DNA of 64,000 nt from Candidatus Sulfotelmatobacter sp. (GTDB taxonomy: Bacteria; Acidobacteriota; Terriglobia; Terriglobales; Acidobacteriaceae), in NCBI GenBank assembly GCA_025462865.1, contig JAOAPI010000006.1, positions 1-64,000 on the forward strand. Reading direction: 5' to 3'. The translations under genes and the position numbers were made by a program. This document shows positions 55,765-63,714 of the stretch, piece after piece (the first letter of the stretch is position 1; every line of letters starts with the position of its first letter). Below the pieces are notes generated by a model that worked only from the letters and a program-made list of their open reading frames with translations, was not told the origin of the DNA and made no database searches.

Positions 55765-56251
55765 ATAAACCTAGTTTCCCTCTGACCGCCGAATAGTATC
55801 ATTGATATGCTCAGTTGGCGATAGGCGCTCTCTGGCGGCTCTTTCGGTGTGAAATTAGAATGCTTTACCAGGCGCGTACCGTTCGATGTCGAACACGAGA
55901 TACCGTGGGCCTGCGAAATCGCACTGCTAACATTGGCTGTTGCGGGATCGGAAATCTGACGAGCGATTAACCTTCACGTCAACACCCACAGGAGTTTGCA
56001 TAAACACAATAGCGCTACTGATCTTGATTCTGCTACTGCTCGGCGCTCGACCCTCTTGGCCTTACAGCGTGGGTTGGGGGTTACTGCGCGAGCGGAGATT
56101 AGTTTGGCGTTGTCGATCATCCTGATGTTCGGCGCTAACAGGTCGTCTTTAACGCCCTTGAGTTTCCGCCGGCGGTAAGACATCAGTCGCAGAATGCCAG
56201 TCCTCACGGTCTCCACAACCTTCCGTTTCCGCTCAACATCCAAGCAGACGG
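55765..56251. other. Intergenic stretch between divergent signalling genes
   Basis: About 490 bp. No supported gene on either strand. It holds the outward promoters of the histidine kinase (minus) and the receiver-like protein (plus). Confidence 0.4.
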
Positions 56252-56611
56252 ATGACCTATGAAAACACAGCGCTGTCGCTGAATCCTAACGGGAAAACCC
56301 TGCTTCCTTATGAAATAGCTCTTCGCGAAACTGGTTTTGAGGTTATATCTGTTTCTGCTCCTCTAGACGCTCGTTTCGAAATAGAAATGGGTAGATGCGG
56401 GATTTTCCTCACCAGCTACCTAACGCCCGCCCCCGTCTATCGCGATCTGGCCAGTCTTTTCAGACGCAGTTGTACCGATGGTCAAATTATCTTCTTCATT
56501 GATCATCCAGACGACAACGTTCCAGATGCGGACATCCTTGTGTCCGATCGGGACGAACCACGATCCGTTGTTGAGAGAATTCGCTCGAAGCAACAAATGA
56601 AAGCAGGCTGA
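56252..56611 (+). CDS. Receiver-like small protein, probably pseudo-receiver
   Basis: A 119-residue protein with the alternating strand-helix rhythm of a CheY-like fold: LPYEIALRETGFEVISVSAP, then CGIFLTSYLTP, GQIIFFIDHP, and a C-terminal DADILVSDRDEPRSVVERIR, like the last helix of receivers. The DD pair and the Asp of the LDxxMP motif expected in a phosphorylatable receiver are not present, so it would be a pseudo-receiver if the fold is right. It sits between the kinase and the dioxygenase gene (116 bp to the latter). Confidence 0.55.
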   Translation: MTYENTALSLNPNGKTLLPYEIALRETGFEVISVSAPLDARFEIEMGRCGIFLTSYLTPAPVYRDLASLFRRSCTDGQIIFFIDHPDDNVPDADILVSDRDEPRSVVERIRSKQQMKAG

Positions 56612-56727
56612 ATTCTCTCAGCGGTCGCGCCCATTATCAATACTTGACGGACGGGTTCTACTGCCGATGTCAGCAAGAGATCGGGAAAGTTCCGCCGTCG
56701 TGCAATCCTCAAGCTTTGTCAGGAGAA

Positions 56728-57474
56728 ATGATGGGTCAACATACCTTTATTCCGGTTGAAACGAATGCCAAGTCGCGGAACGACCTCGTTGAGCTCGGGT
56801 TTACTCGTCAGCCCCTCAAAGTTGACCTAGAAGTCGCGCGCACGCTGGAGGCATTAGCCCACGCTGCTTGGTCCATTCCGAGAGACCAATACTATGACGG
56901 GGGCGACAGGTATCGTTCCCTAAATCGTCTTCGGGCCGAGATTGTTGAGGGCGGTGTGAAAGTTTGGTCGACGGATGAGAACACGCCGTATGTACAGCTG
57001 GAAAAATACAATACGACAATAGGCGGCCGGCCGCGCGAATACTCTTCACTCTCCCAGGCGATCGCCGGTACCGCAGGCGTTCGCAAGATGATTGCTTACC
57101 ACCTTCGATACCTGCCGCTCTCGGCGGTGGGCACGAGGTATTTAGTCAACATGCACTTGATTAGATTCACGGCTACGCCGGGCCGGCCATGTGACACAAG
57201 CCCACCGGGCTTACATAAAGACGGTGAAAAGTATATCGCCACGCACCTACTGAGCCGCTGCGGTGCTGAGGGCGGCGAAGTCATCATCACCGACAATGAC
57301 AAACGCGAAATAGATCGTTTCACGATGCGCGAATTGGGTGAATGTTATGTCTTCGACGATGACCGCATCTGGCATATGTTGAGTCCAGTGGCTGTACTGG
57401 ACGGCAATCAGTACGCTCACCGTGACACGCTGGCGTTCGATATGCTACCCGAGGGCTGGGAACCCGCGAAGTGA
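56728..57474 (+). CDS. 2OG-Fe(II) dioxygenase of the BsmA/IDO-like family
   Basis: A ~248-residue non-heme iron enzyme. ATG 56728 or 56731 follows AGGAG. The iron-binding triad is visible as His163 and Asp165 in GLHKDGEKY and His216 in RIWHMLSP; Arg232 in YAHRDTLAFDM would hold 2-oxoglutarate. LVNMHLIRFTATPG and GGEVIITDND complete the double-stranded helix. Family PF10014 includes L-isoleucine 4-hydroxylase and related free amino-acid hydroxylases, so an amino-acid substrate is plausible. No nonribosomal peptide or amino-acid transport gene is adjacent. Confidence 0.82.
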   Translation: MMGQHTFIPVETNAKSRNDLVELGFTRQPLKVDLEVARTLEALAHAAWSIPRDQYYDGGDRYRSLNRLRAEIVEGGVKVWSTDENTPYVQLEKYNTTIGGRPREYSSLSQAIAGTAGVRKMIAYHLRYLPLSAVGTRYLVNMHLIRFTATPGRPCDTSPPGLHKDGEKYIATHLLSRCGAEGGEVIITDNDKREIDRFTMRELGECYVFDDDRIWHMLSPVAVLDGNQYAHRDTLAFDMLPEGWEPAK

Positions 57475-57920
57475 TCGCGGAACTACTGGGCAGGGTGGTG
57501 CTGATCGGAGCGGTGGCTGTTGTTAACAGTCTGTTTTTCCTTCTGCACCTAATTGGTCTTCGACACGCGGATGCCCATATCTGGCGATCGGCTGAATCCC
57601 ATGCGGTCGGCTTCCTCTTTGGCGTCTGCCAATGCCCGCGAGGATACAGAGTACGGGTACCTATGGTGGCTTCAGAGCTTTCCCTGCTCGCACAAGGTCT
57701 CTGCGTTCCTACGGAATGTATGGCACAGGTGGCAACAAGGTTCAGCGCTGGTAGTCGGCTACCTGGAACTCTCGACTGCGACCTGGTCCGACGCATGCGC
57801 CCTTGCGAGGTCGGCCTATTGTGCCGAGATGTTCCTACCACGAGGCTCAGATGTTCGATCCCAAAGACACACTCACAAGAAGAAATCGTATTACGGTTCC
57901 AAGCGCTCTTTAATCGAAAC
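57475..57920. other. Ambiguous stretch: fragments in different frames
   Basis: About 450 bp with partly protein-like pieces in two plus-strand frames, such as a hydrophobic LLGRVVLIGAVAVVNSLFFL in one and EDTEYGYLWWLQSFPC in another. A long frame (57471-58178) spans it but changes character midway. It may be a frameshifted gene I cannot identify. Confidence 0.3.
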
Positions 57921-58178
57921 ATGACCCCAGAAGAAAAACGGGGATTTTTCTTGCATGAGTTCTTAGCAGAGCCGGACCAGGAACGCATTACAAAGGTGGC
58001 AAACCAATTAGAAGAGGAGCGTCAATGCCCTTTTGCCTTTGCCCATTTCTCCCGCTCGTGTACTTCCCGGACGTGGATGTCGAACATCTGGCGCAAAGTC
58101 GCCTTTTCCGCAAGCGTATTACCTACCAGGTTGAATCGAACATTGCGACAAAGCGAGCACCGCGCACGCAAGAAGTGA
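57921..58178 (+). CDS. Possible small hypothetical protein, end doubtful
   Basis: From ATG 57921 the first ~35 residues look like a genuine helical protein (MTPEEKRGFFLHEFLAEPDQ, ERITKVANQLEEERQ). The remaining half overlaps, antisense, the convergent zinc-motif gene and looks random, so the natural stop may have been lost. No family is known to me with certainty. Confidence 0.3.
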   Translation: MTPEEKRGFFLHEFLAEPDQERITKVANQLEEERQCPFAFAHFSRSCTSRTWMSNIWRKVAFSASVLPTRLNRTLRQSEHRARKK

Positions 58179-58243
58179 TGCTCGGGCTTGGATTCCAAGA
58201 TTAGTTCGGGGGTCTCCACGGCAATACATAGTGCCACAAGCAT
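58022..58243 (-). CDS. Small zinc-motif protein (CxxC ... HxxxxH)
   Basis: A 73-residue soluble protein. Its core is RARCSLCRNVRFNLVGNTLA followed by LRQMFDIHVREVHEREK: a CxxC and a HxxxH-like pair about 25 residues later, a plausible zinc finger. Similar short proteins are widespread in Acidobacteriota; no function is known. DNA or RNA binding is a guess from the finger-like spacing. It converges with the doubtful frame at 57921. Confidence 0.65.
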   Translation of the reverse strand: MLVALCIAVETPELILESKPEHHFLRARCSLCRNVRFNLVGNTLAEKATLRQMFDIHVREVHEREKWAKAKGH

Positions 58244-58414
58244 CGATTCGGGAACAAGGCTTCCGTCTGTTAATTCTCCAAGCGACCGAGGACATGCACG
58301 ATGCGATAAAATGCGTGAAACTGAATATTTGGCGCGCGTATCCAGACCCGCTGCCTTGTTCCGCCGGTATTCGCTTTCAATCGGCTCGATTTGGCCGCGC
58401 TGTAGAATTTGGTT

Positions 58415-59551
58415 TTATTGAGGCTTTGCAGAGCTGCTGGTGTCCACCGTGATGGCGGAAGGGTTGTCGGTCTTACCGGTGTCAATCCAAACCTGACCGA
58501 GCCGGCCATCGGAATCCGGAGTGAGAATGATGTGCGACCGATCGGTAGTGCCGCCCCCGCCCGGCCGTACAATATCGATCGCTTCTTGTGTGACGTGGAG
58601 ATCATCGCTCAAATTCCCGGGACGGGCCTGTTCGATCTGCTGAATCGTGCTCTGCGCACCGGCGGACGTCGTGCGCTGAATCGTGGTCTCGCGCTGCACA
58701 AGCTGCAGGCTGCCGTCCCCCGCTACCCCCGGAACGTTCGTCGAGTAAGTTTCGGTTGTGTCGCGCCCTTCCCTTGCAGCGGTCTGAGCCTGTTTGTTGA
58801 CCGTGTGCTCGACGACTGTTAGTTTGCCGGTTGAATCAGGCCGAAGGACACGTTCGTCTTTGCTGCGTACCAGACCGTCCTGCTGGGTCATGCTTTCTCG
58901 GACCTCGCTGAGTTTCCAACTCCCTGTTCCATCCGAGAGGAGCGTGGATTTCTTGGATTCGACCCTGGCGTCACCGCTTTTCGTCTCTCGTTGTTCGGTC
59001 TGCACCGCCGCAGAAAAACCGCCATTACCGTCCGCCATACTCACAGTGGTATTCGTCACCCGGACCCCTGGACTGACTTGCTTCGAGTCCTCCAAGTCGC
59101 GCTGCACGACCTGCAGTCTGCCGTTGCCGTCCGGATTGGAGACTGTACGGATCACCTTTTGTTCGCCGCCGGGGAGGGTCCGCGACTCCTCTTGCCTTTC
59201 CTGAATCAGAGTCCTATGACCATCGCAGTCTCTGCCAAATGTTCGCTCAATGTTGCGAACCGTCGTGTCGTTGATGCGGCGCGACTCCTTTTCCGTGTCC
59301 GAGTAGGGGACGTAGCGCCCGTCCGGACCAAGAGTTTCGACCGATGTCCTGTCAACCACTCGACCGTCGGCTTCCGTATGAGTTTCCTTCTTACGGGTCG
59401 GATTGACAGCTCCGCCGGGACTTTCTTGCTGGCTGCTGGCCGTCCAAGATTGGTTTCCGGAACTATCCTGCGCCCGGCAGATTTGCGGGATGACCACGGC
59501 GGCCGGCAATAAACTTAAAGCAAACGATTTCACCAAACGGCCAAATATCAT
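58415..59551 (-). CDS. Secreted protein with ~43-residue DG-motif repeats
   Basis: A ~378-residue exported protein. ATG 59551 gives a signal peptide (GRLVKSFALSLLPAAVVIPQ); in-frame upstream starts add an unlikely 51 residues. The mature chain holds at least six repeats of ~43 residues whose hallmark is a turn plus strand: NPDGNGRLQVVQRD, MADGNGGFSAAVQTE, LSDGTGSWKLSEVRE, RPDSTGKLTVVEHT, AGDGSLQLVQRE and TPDSDGRLGQVWID, with intervening charged strands (VTNTTVS, RDTTETYST). This suggests a long beta-solenoid or stacked hairpins. It is highly charged and has no cysteines after the N-terminal part. Function unknown; no neighbours in operon. Confidence 0.75.
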   Translation of the reverse strand: MIFGRLVKSFALSLLPAAVVIPQICRAQDSSGNQSWTASSQQESPGGAVNPTRKKETHTEADGRVVDRTSVETLGPDGRYVPYSDTEKESRRINDTTVRNIERTFGRDCDGHRTLIQERQEESRTLPGGEQKVIRTVSNPDGNGRLQVVQRDLEDSKQVSPGVRVTNTTVSMADGNGGFSAAVQTEQRETKSGDARVESKKSTLLSDGTGSWKLSEVRESMTQQDGLVRSKDERVLRPDSTGKLTVVEHTVNKQAQTAAREGRDTTETYSTNVPGVAGDGSLQLVQRETTIQRTTSAGAQSTIQQIEQARPGNLSDDLHVTQEAIDIVRPGGGGTTDRSHIILTPDSDGRLGQVWIDTGKTDNPSAITVDTSSSAKPQ

Positions 59552-60253
59552 AAAGCGGATCTTCCGGTTGTTCTGCTCGACTATATACCTCGGCTGCTCA
59601 ACAAAAAAAGCCAGGTGAACTGAAAGTTTGGAAAACTCGCAGCGTCGTCGAATGAAATAACGACTCAATTGTTGAAATCTCGCCATATCACTCAAGACCC
59701 TCACCGGCTATTCCCTCAGTGAGTGAAATCGCTGTTAACAACAGCGTCAGATCATTACCGAATTGCCCGAACAAGAAGTGGACGTGATCTAGGAAATCAA
59801 AACCCCGGATTGGATGCGCCTCAGCAATTAGCCAGATTGTTTGAAGAAATCGCTGTTCGGGAGAGTCAGGCGAACGGAACTCTCCGAGTAAGAACTTTCT
59901 GTATCTGGAAAGCCTCACTAGACTTTTGGCGTCTGGGTGGTGTAACCTCCGCTCGTCAACCTTCGAGAGGTTTCGCAACAAGGGCCCAGACTGGCATCTG
60001 GGCTTTTCTATTGCGCAACCAGATTACGCCAGAGAAAACGAAAACCAATGCGATTGTTTATAACGCGCGAGCTCGGATTTGCGATTGCGTTCGGAGTAGG
60101 GTCCACATTTAGGCCGTACCGGCTTGTCCGTCCGGAATTGGCGTAACATCGCTACAATGCCCATCGCCCACCAGTTCTTCCGACCCTCGTCACGCCGATT
60201 CCTTAAGTCAGCGATCCTTGGGAGATCGACATCGACGACGAGGCGTCTGCGTC
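59552..60253. other. Intergenic stretch with palindromic repeat
   Basis: About 700 bp. Apart from the palindromic repeat at 59668-59746, nothing is supported: the frames at 59688-59981 (minus) and 59723-60112 (plus) look random. Confidence 0.4.
59668..59746 (+). repeat. Palindromic dispersed repeat, copy 4
   Basis: Reads ATTGTTGAAATCTCGCCATA, TCACTCAAGACC, a short spacer, CTCAGTGAGTGAAATCGCTG and TTAACAACAG. Same layout and orientation as copies 1 and 2, with more divergence in the centre. Confidence 0.7.
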
Positions 60254-60493
60254 TTATTTGTTGGGGACTTTGGACACTGCCTTCGCATCGATAGTAACTT
60301 CGACATGTGCACCCAGCTTAAGACTCACCTCTTCACCATTTTCATTGGTCAGTGAGTTGTCGATGCGTATCTCTCCGTAAAGATGACCGGCTCCAACTAC
60401 ATGTATCTCGGCTTTGTCTGAAAGATTCGGAAATGGGGACTTGATAATCGTTTCCACTGTTCCCGCCATGACGGCACTCGGTCTTTTGTTCAT
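60254..60493 (-). CDS. Small conserved hypothetical protein
   Basis: A 79-residue soluble, beta-rich protein: RPSAVMAGTVETIIKSPFPN, KAEIHVVGAGHLYGEIRIDN, LTNENGEEVSLKLGAHVEVT and IDAKAVSK. I recall similar acidobacterial proteins beginning with a PSAVMxGxVExIIKSP motif, with no known function. The alternating strand pattern suggests a small barrel. GGAGAAC lies directly upstream of the ATG. No operon partners. Confidence 0.68.
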   Translation of the reverse strand: MNKRPSAVMAGTVETIIKSPFPNLSDKAEIHVVGAGHLYGEIRIDNSLTNENGEEVSLKLGAHVEVTIDAKAVSKVPNK

Positions 60494-60828
60494 GTTCTCC
60501 TTTTGGACTGTGAAAAATAACCGACCGTTTTTGTCCCTCAGCAGCTTTTCCTTGACCTTCTAATCTGTTCGTTGATAAAGCATAGGCCCGGAAGCATGAC
60601 TCCGCTGATCCAAACTGCTCATTGCTGAGACGATCCGCTTGCAATTTCAGGGATTTCAGCTACGAATCTAGCACAGTAACTATCCGTGGAGAACGATGTT
60701 GAGAGGTGAATTGCGAAGCCAGACAATCGCCGATGTGATAGTAGCATTTCGACCGGATCGAATCGCCAAACTGAACGCTGAGTGACCTTGGTGCGAACTT
60801 CCGCCCAAGATGCGCCGTACAATAAAGT

Positions 60829-61110
60829 ATGCGATTTATGTCAGGGCTCGTCTCCGAATCGATCGAACGTCTAGGGAAACAGCACAGATTTCTGCTTCGG
60901 GTGCATCAGGCAGAACTAGCCCAAGACCCTACCAGCAACGCAACGGCGTCATCGCGCAGCAATATCATGGCTGTGCGCCACACCATGGAACAGATATACG
61001 GAGAGGCTGTGGCCCGAGGGCTGTCCAATCTCGCTAAGCAGACCGCACCTTCCCTGGGGGGAAAGCCTTGTCCCACAACATCATTACACTTTGATGTAAG
61101 AGATAACTGA
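60829..61110 (+). CDS. Small hypothetical protein
   Basis: A possible 93-residue protein. The N-terminal 75 residues look natural and helical (LVSESIERLGKQHRFLLRVH, NIMAVRHTMEQIYGEAVARG, LSNLAKQ). The ribosome site is poor, and the last 15 residues lose protein character. No family is recognised. Confidence 0.4.
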   Translation: MRFMSGLVSESIERLGKQHRFLLRVHQAELAQDPTSNATASSRSNIMAVRHTMEQIYGEAVARGLSNLAKQTAPSLGGKPCPTTSLHFDVRDN

Positions 61111-61653
61111 ACCATCCGCCTTTGCAAATGTGGAGGTCCAGAGACCTGTTCGACAATGCTGTGACTTCTGGGCTTCCACGACTGCATGCCAATAAGTCTT
61201 GATCGGGGGCAGAAGCCGCCCCTGGGACGGCTTCGCTGTTCTTCGGAAGGTGCGCGTTGTTGATGTAAACAGGCGATTAAACGCAAAACTCAACTACGGC
61301 ATCTACAGGTTCCGAATTCGGTACGCGAACCCACCACGCAAAAAACATCGACGGGGCGACCAACGTCACCGCAGCGGACAGGTTGCCGCTTGGACAACAC
61401 ATTTGCCGTTTCTTTCACAGCAGGATGAAAAGCCGCACCACTGACCTGAAGGACACTACGAATCTTTTTGCAGCTCACGACCCGTATGCGAGCCTTGGAT
61501 AATTAGGCGCGCCAGTCATTTTCGTTTGCGCGGGGGTTTTGTTACATGCCACAACAGAGAATAGATGCAACGTCGCACCATACGCCCATGCTAAGCAAAA
61601 AAATGCCTCACAACCTCTGATCGGCACTCCGTACCCTTTCTTCTCAGGGTCGT
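61111..61653. other. Intergenic stretch without a supported gene
   Basis: About 540 bp with only random-looking short frames on both strands and no repeat or RNA that I recognise. Confidence 0.4.
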
Positions 61654-61848
61654 TCACTGTTTAACCGCACCGGTCGCCGTCGTCTCTTGCAGAATCCAGT
61701 TAGCACCTTTGTTGGGACAGCTGCGATTGCCGCAAAGTTCGAGGATATTTCCCTTGTAGACAACCTCGGTGAAGTGACACGCCGAATGCTGATATCGCCC
61801 GGTAGCCGGTGCGGGGCTTCCGACTGCACGATAAACCGTGTTTGCCAT
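61654..61848 (-). CDS. Small Cys-rich zinc-motif protein
   Basis: A 64-residue protein with GAGGAGGGCCTC just before its ATG. It reads VYRAVGSPAPATGRYQHSAC, a second segment ILELCGNRSCPNKG and ANWILQETT. The cysteines (HSAC, LCGNRSC) could bind zinc as a small ribbon. Proteins of this GRYQHSAC...GNRxCPNxG type are common in Acidobacteriota, without known function. Single gene. Confidence 0.65.
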   Translation of the reverse strand: MANTVYRAVGSPAPATGRYQHSACHFTEVVYKGNILELCGNRSCPNKGANWILQETTATGAVKQ

Positions 61849-62107
61849 GAGGCCCTCCTCTGAGCCACGTGAGGAACGCGCGGACTTGGCGGCAACAGTA
61901 GATTAGAGCCATAGAGGCAGGAAAAACTGTTCAACAATGCTCACCTGAATAAACCTAGGGGAGCCGGCGCTTGTCCTCCTCCTTTGCGTCTGGGCGCGAC
62001 GATCTGAACAACTTCGCGCGGAAAGTCTGAGCGAGTGAACCAGAAGAAGCGTACTCGAGTAACTCACTCGTACTATTCGAGGCACGGTTATACCGCCTAG
62101 CGTAACG

Positions 62108-62625
62108 CTAATTCGCGTAAAGCAGGTACGCGGCTTTGGTTCTGATCCAACAGGGGAGCAGCGGATCTAGGAAGAAATACTCTCCGCGATAGCGGTTGAG
62201 AATGTCGCGCGAGTCGAGTGACGGGAATGCTTTCTGAACACTTGATGCAGGGCCGAGACGGAACTCCTCCCGGACAGTTTGGGAATATATCTCCGTAGCT
62301 CCCCGGTGTGCCAGAGCCTGCTCCGCCTGTGCCGCTATCCCGCTGATGTCGCAACTGGCGATCGGTTGAACATAGCCCCAGCGGAAGTTAAACACCGCGG
62401 CAAAAAACCGAGTCCCTGCTCGGCGCGCGTTACCTAAGAGTCCCTGTGGTTTGCCCTTGGGAGCATCCAGGAGCGTGAAGAATGAATTGGTCCGCCGCTC
62501 CTCAACCTGTTTCGTAACGCGACTGCTTCGACACTACCTTTCCCTTCCACCAGATGTGCAATCTGGAACAAAGGGGGATTATTTCTCAATGAGCGGGTAC
62601 ATTCGAAGGAAGTCGATTTGAACAA
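62108..62625 (-). pseudogene. Frameshifted remnant of a larger gene, possibly AAA+/STAND-type ATPase tail
   Basis: Two frames join into one protein-like sequence. The first (from ~62625) reads RSLRNNPPLFQIAHLVEGKG and SVEAVALRN. One missing base near 62515 shifts it to VEERRTNSFFTLLDAPKGKP, FFAAVFNFRWGYVQP, and ends RDILNRYRGEYFFLDPLLPC, WIRTKAAYLL. The end (SVQK..., DILxRYRGEYFFLDPLLPxWIR) resembles the winged-helix tail of AAA+ ATPases that follow a nucleotide-binding core. The core with Walker motifs is absent. I am unsure of the family. Confidence 0.45.
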
Positions 62626-62765
62626 GCCGCCGACCCTTCTCGCACGATTCGTAAGAATGCTTCGATCTCCGGCGCGGAATTCATTCCTTGTAGGTCTGGA
62701 TAGTTTGGGAAAATGACGTGAAGCAGAGCCGCGCTTTCCTCGGCATTCAATCTATCATCACGCAC
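62586..62765 (-). CDS. Small hypothetical protein, possibly the head of the adjacent relic
   Basis: A 59-residue frame from GTG 62765, with GAGGTGA upstream. It reads VRDDRLNAEESAALLHVIFP, NYPDLQGMNSAPEIEAFLRI and VREGSAA, a helical, protein-like start, then degrades. It overlaps the relic at 62108-62625 by 40 bp in another frame, so the two may be pieces of one decayed gene. Confidence 0.35.
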   Translation of the reverse strand: MRDDRLNAEESAALLHVIFPNYPDLQGMNSAPEIEAFLRIVREGSAACSNRLPSNVPAH

Positions 62766-63271
62766 TGGGTCACCTCGGGAATATATTTTATGGCGACGTT
62801 ATCATCTTTCGGCTAGGACTTTACTGCTGCACGGCTTTGGCTCAATCTGACTCGCAACTATGGGGTAATCCGCGCCTAAGTCGCAAAGAAGGCCGGAACC
62901 CCAATTAAGTTCGGCCCAAAGGTGCAGTTATCAGAACAGTGAAACGAAGCGGTCACGAGGGTCGAACGTTGGTATTCCCACCGTTAACCCATGAGCGCTT
63001 TTCACAGGTGTCCAACTATCAGCCAAGATACCCGGTAACAATCTCAATAACTGTTCAATTATGTACATTTTCCAAACTAAACAAGTCACACAGGTACAGC
63101 GGAGGATTTAAGGTAACTGGACGCGACCGGGATCAGGGTCAATGGGTGATAGGGCGATGCTACGATACTTATCCGATCGTTCAGCCTTAAAGCGAGACAC
63201 GCAAGCAAAAATGTGGCGTTTGTTACACTGTTAGCATCGCGGTATACGCTGCACACGCGGTTGCCGGCGAG
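62766..63271. other. Intergenic stretch without a supported gene
   Basis: About 500 bp. It is somewhat more A+T-rich than its surroundings near 63030-63090. No gene, RNA or repeat is evident. Confidence 0.4.
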
Positions 63272-63460
63272 GTGTTTCAGCGTTCACTTGTTATCGGCCA
63301 TCAGCCAGCGTTCGCGCACAAGTGGCTCGCTGACCAACAAGGAGACTGGCTCGACAAGTTTCTGGCCGAAGAACACGAGCGGGAAAGGAAACACCCGGAC
63401 CGATCGAATTGCCGGCCTACTCTGTGGGATCGAATCGATCGTTTGCCAGGTCGACTCTGA
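63272..63460 (+). CDS. Small hypothetical protein, possible
   Basis: A 62-residue frame from GTG 63272 with protein-like content (QPAFAHKWLADQQGDWLDKF, LAEEHERERKHPD). The open frame extends a little further upstream without a clear start or ribosome site. It ends one base before the ATG of the zinc-ribbon relic, so the two may have been an operon. No family recognised. Confidence 0.35.
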   Translation: MFQRSLVIGHQPAFAHKWLADQQGDWLDKFLAEEHERERKHPDRSNCRPTLWDRIDRLPGRL

Positions 63461-63632
63461 TGGCTGGGGCCCCGAACGATGCCCCCATTAACCTCGCTAA
63501 AGTCCTCGCGTCACTCAACACCGTCTGTACGAAGTGCCGCCACTTTGGCTCGCCGGAGAGGCGAAAGACCTTAATTCTGAGAATATCGGGTGCCCCGCAT
63601 GCCGGGAACGGTTTGTCCCGCTGAAGAGGTAG
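63460..63632 (+). pseudogene. Small zinc-ribbon protein gene, frameshifted
   Basis: From ATG 63460 the frame reads NLAKVLASLNTVCTKCRHFG, with the first CxxC half-site. A shift then moves the continuation to another frame: EAKDLNSENIGCPACRERFV, with the second CxxC and a normal stop (TAG 63630-63632). Joined, they make a typical four-cysteine zinc ribbon of ~57 residues. As written, neither frame has both half-sites. Confidence 0.55.
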
Positions 63633-63714
63633 CCGTCTGGGCCGCTGTTCCCTGCTGTTGCGAACCGAATCGGCGGGAGAAGTTTACGGAGATGCAACGA
63701 GACTAGGGTAACCC

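Noticed and set aside
57471-58178. Long plus-strand frame starting at GTG 57471
   Set aside because: Changes character midway and overlaps a better-supported gene; only the segment from 57921 looks protein-like.
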